64,000 nt of DNA. Origin: Planococcus soli. GTDB lineage: Bacteria > Bacillota > Bacilli > Bacillales_A > Planococcaceae. Position 1 is the stretch's first letter; every line of letters begins with the position of its first letter. A model generated the notes under the pieces. The model was not told the origin of the DNA. It saw only the letters and a list, made by a program, of their open reading frames with translations, and made no database searches. Where the stretch lies: the NCBI RefSeq assembly GCF_016881065.1, contig NZ_WXYN01000012.1, positions 248,001-312,000 on the forward strand, in the 5' to 3' direction. Position numbers and translations under genes: made by a program. Of this stretch, positions 63,846-64,000 are shown piece after piece.

Positions 63846-64000
63846 CTATTCGAATGTAATGCGCGTGACCGTGTCTCTATCTAGCTTCTTGATTACTTCG
63901 ATAATCAGCTTTACTGCGTTTTCATAATCGTCGCGGTGCAGGATGCCTGCGTGCGAATGGATATAGCGAGTCGCAACACCGATCGCCAGGGCAGGAACGC
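63846..64000 (-). CDS. M42 family glutamyl/aminopeptidase, C-terminus only (YsdC-like)
   Basis: The last 50 codons of a metallopeptidase: [20 protein letters not shown], then [20 protein letters not shown] and a TAG stop at 63848. The RYIHSHAG block carries a metal ligand histidine of the M42 fold. B. subtilis ysdC occupies the corresponding region beyond ysgA. The rest of the gene is outside the window. Confidence 0.85.
   Translation of the reverse strand, partial: VPALAIGVATRYIHSHAGILHRDDYENAVKLIIEVIKKLDRDTVTRITFE

Overview
This 64 kb window is a chromosomal segment of a Gram-positive, Bacillus-related bacterium, most likely a non-sporulating member of the Planococcaceae (Planococcus or a close relative). 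Its backbone follows the Bacillus subtilis order around folC-valS-hemLBDCXA-engB-lon-clpX-tig-ysoA, rdgB-rph-racE-ysmB-ysmA-sdhBAC, lysC-uvrC-trxA-etfAB-fadR-lcfA, and mutS2-polX-cvpA-zapA-rnhC-pheTS. The genes that sit between these in B. subtilis and serve sporulation or germination (spoVID, gerM, gerE, sspI, lonB) are absent from their expected slots.

Layout. 1-9.2 kb: a type IV pilus locus in two divergent operons. The minus-strand operon holds a membrane protein, a VanW-like protein with Asp-rich C-terminal repeats, PilB, PilT, PilC and a prepilin cut by the window edge. The AT-rich plus-strand operon holds two minor prepilins and a large PilX-like protein. 9.2-14 kb: a membrane-bound diguanylate cyclase, FolC, and a plus-strand pair of ATP-grasp ligases of unknown substrate. 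14-25 kb: valS behind a T-box leader, an AbrB-type membrane protein and the haem operon hemAXCDBL. 25-33 kb: engB, lon, clpX, tig, a TPR protein, a small zinc-finger membrane protein and tRNA-Arg(TCT). 33-44 kb: rdgB, rph, racE, a MarR regulator, a thioesterase, succinate dehydrogenase, lysC behind a lysine riboswitch, uvrC and trxA. 44-50 kb: a fatty-acid oxidation operon (fadR, enoyl-CoA hydratase, etfB, etfA) with a FadR-like operator, and lcfA. 50-61 kb: DNA repair and division genes, rnhC, pheST behind a T-box, and an rRNA methyltransferase. 61-64 kb: a regulator/membrane-protein operon, a frameshifted NERD-domain gene beside a 21-nt tandem array, and the end of an M42 peptidase.

How the genes work together. 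PilB and PilT drive extension and retraction of a pilus built on PilC; the neighbouring cyclase could couple it to c-di-GMP. Succinate dehydrogenase, ETF, enoyl-CoA hydratase and acyl-CoA ligase form the beta-oxidation to respiratory-chain axis. Amino-acid and aminoacylation genes are controlled by classical leader RNAs.

Beyond ordinary genes, the window carries several families of short intergenic repeats: a GC-rich ~100-nt element in four places (one copy with inverted termini), a 57-nt three-helix hairpin in three copies with one covarying base pair, a Bacillales-type element with related ends, and a 21-nt repeat array beside the NERD gene. No complete insertion sequence, prophage or CRISPR array was seen. 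All assignments come from reading the sequence; no database search was run.
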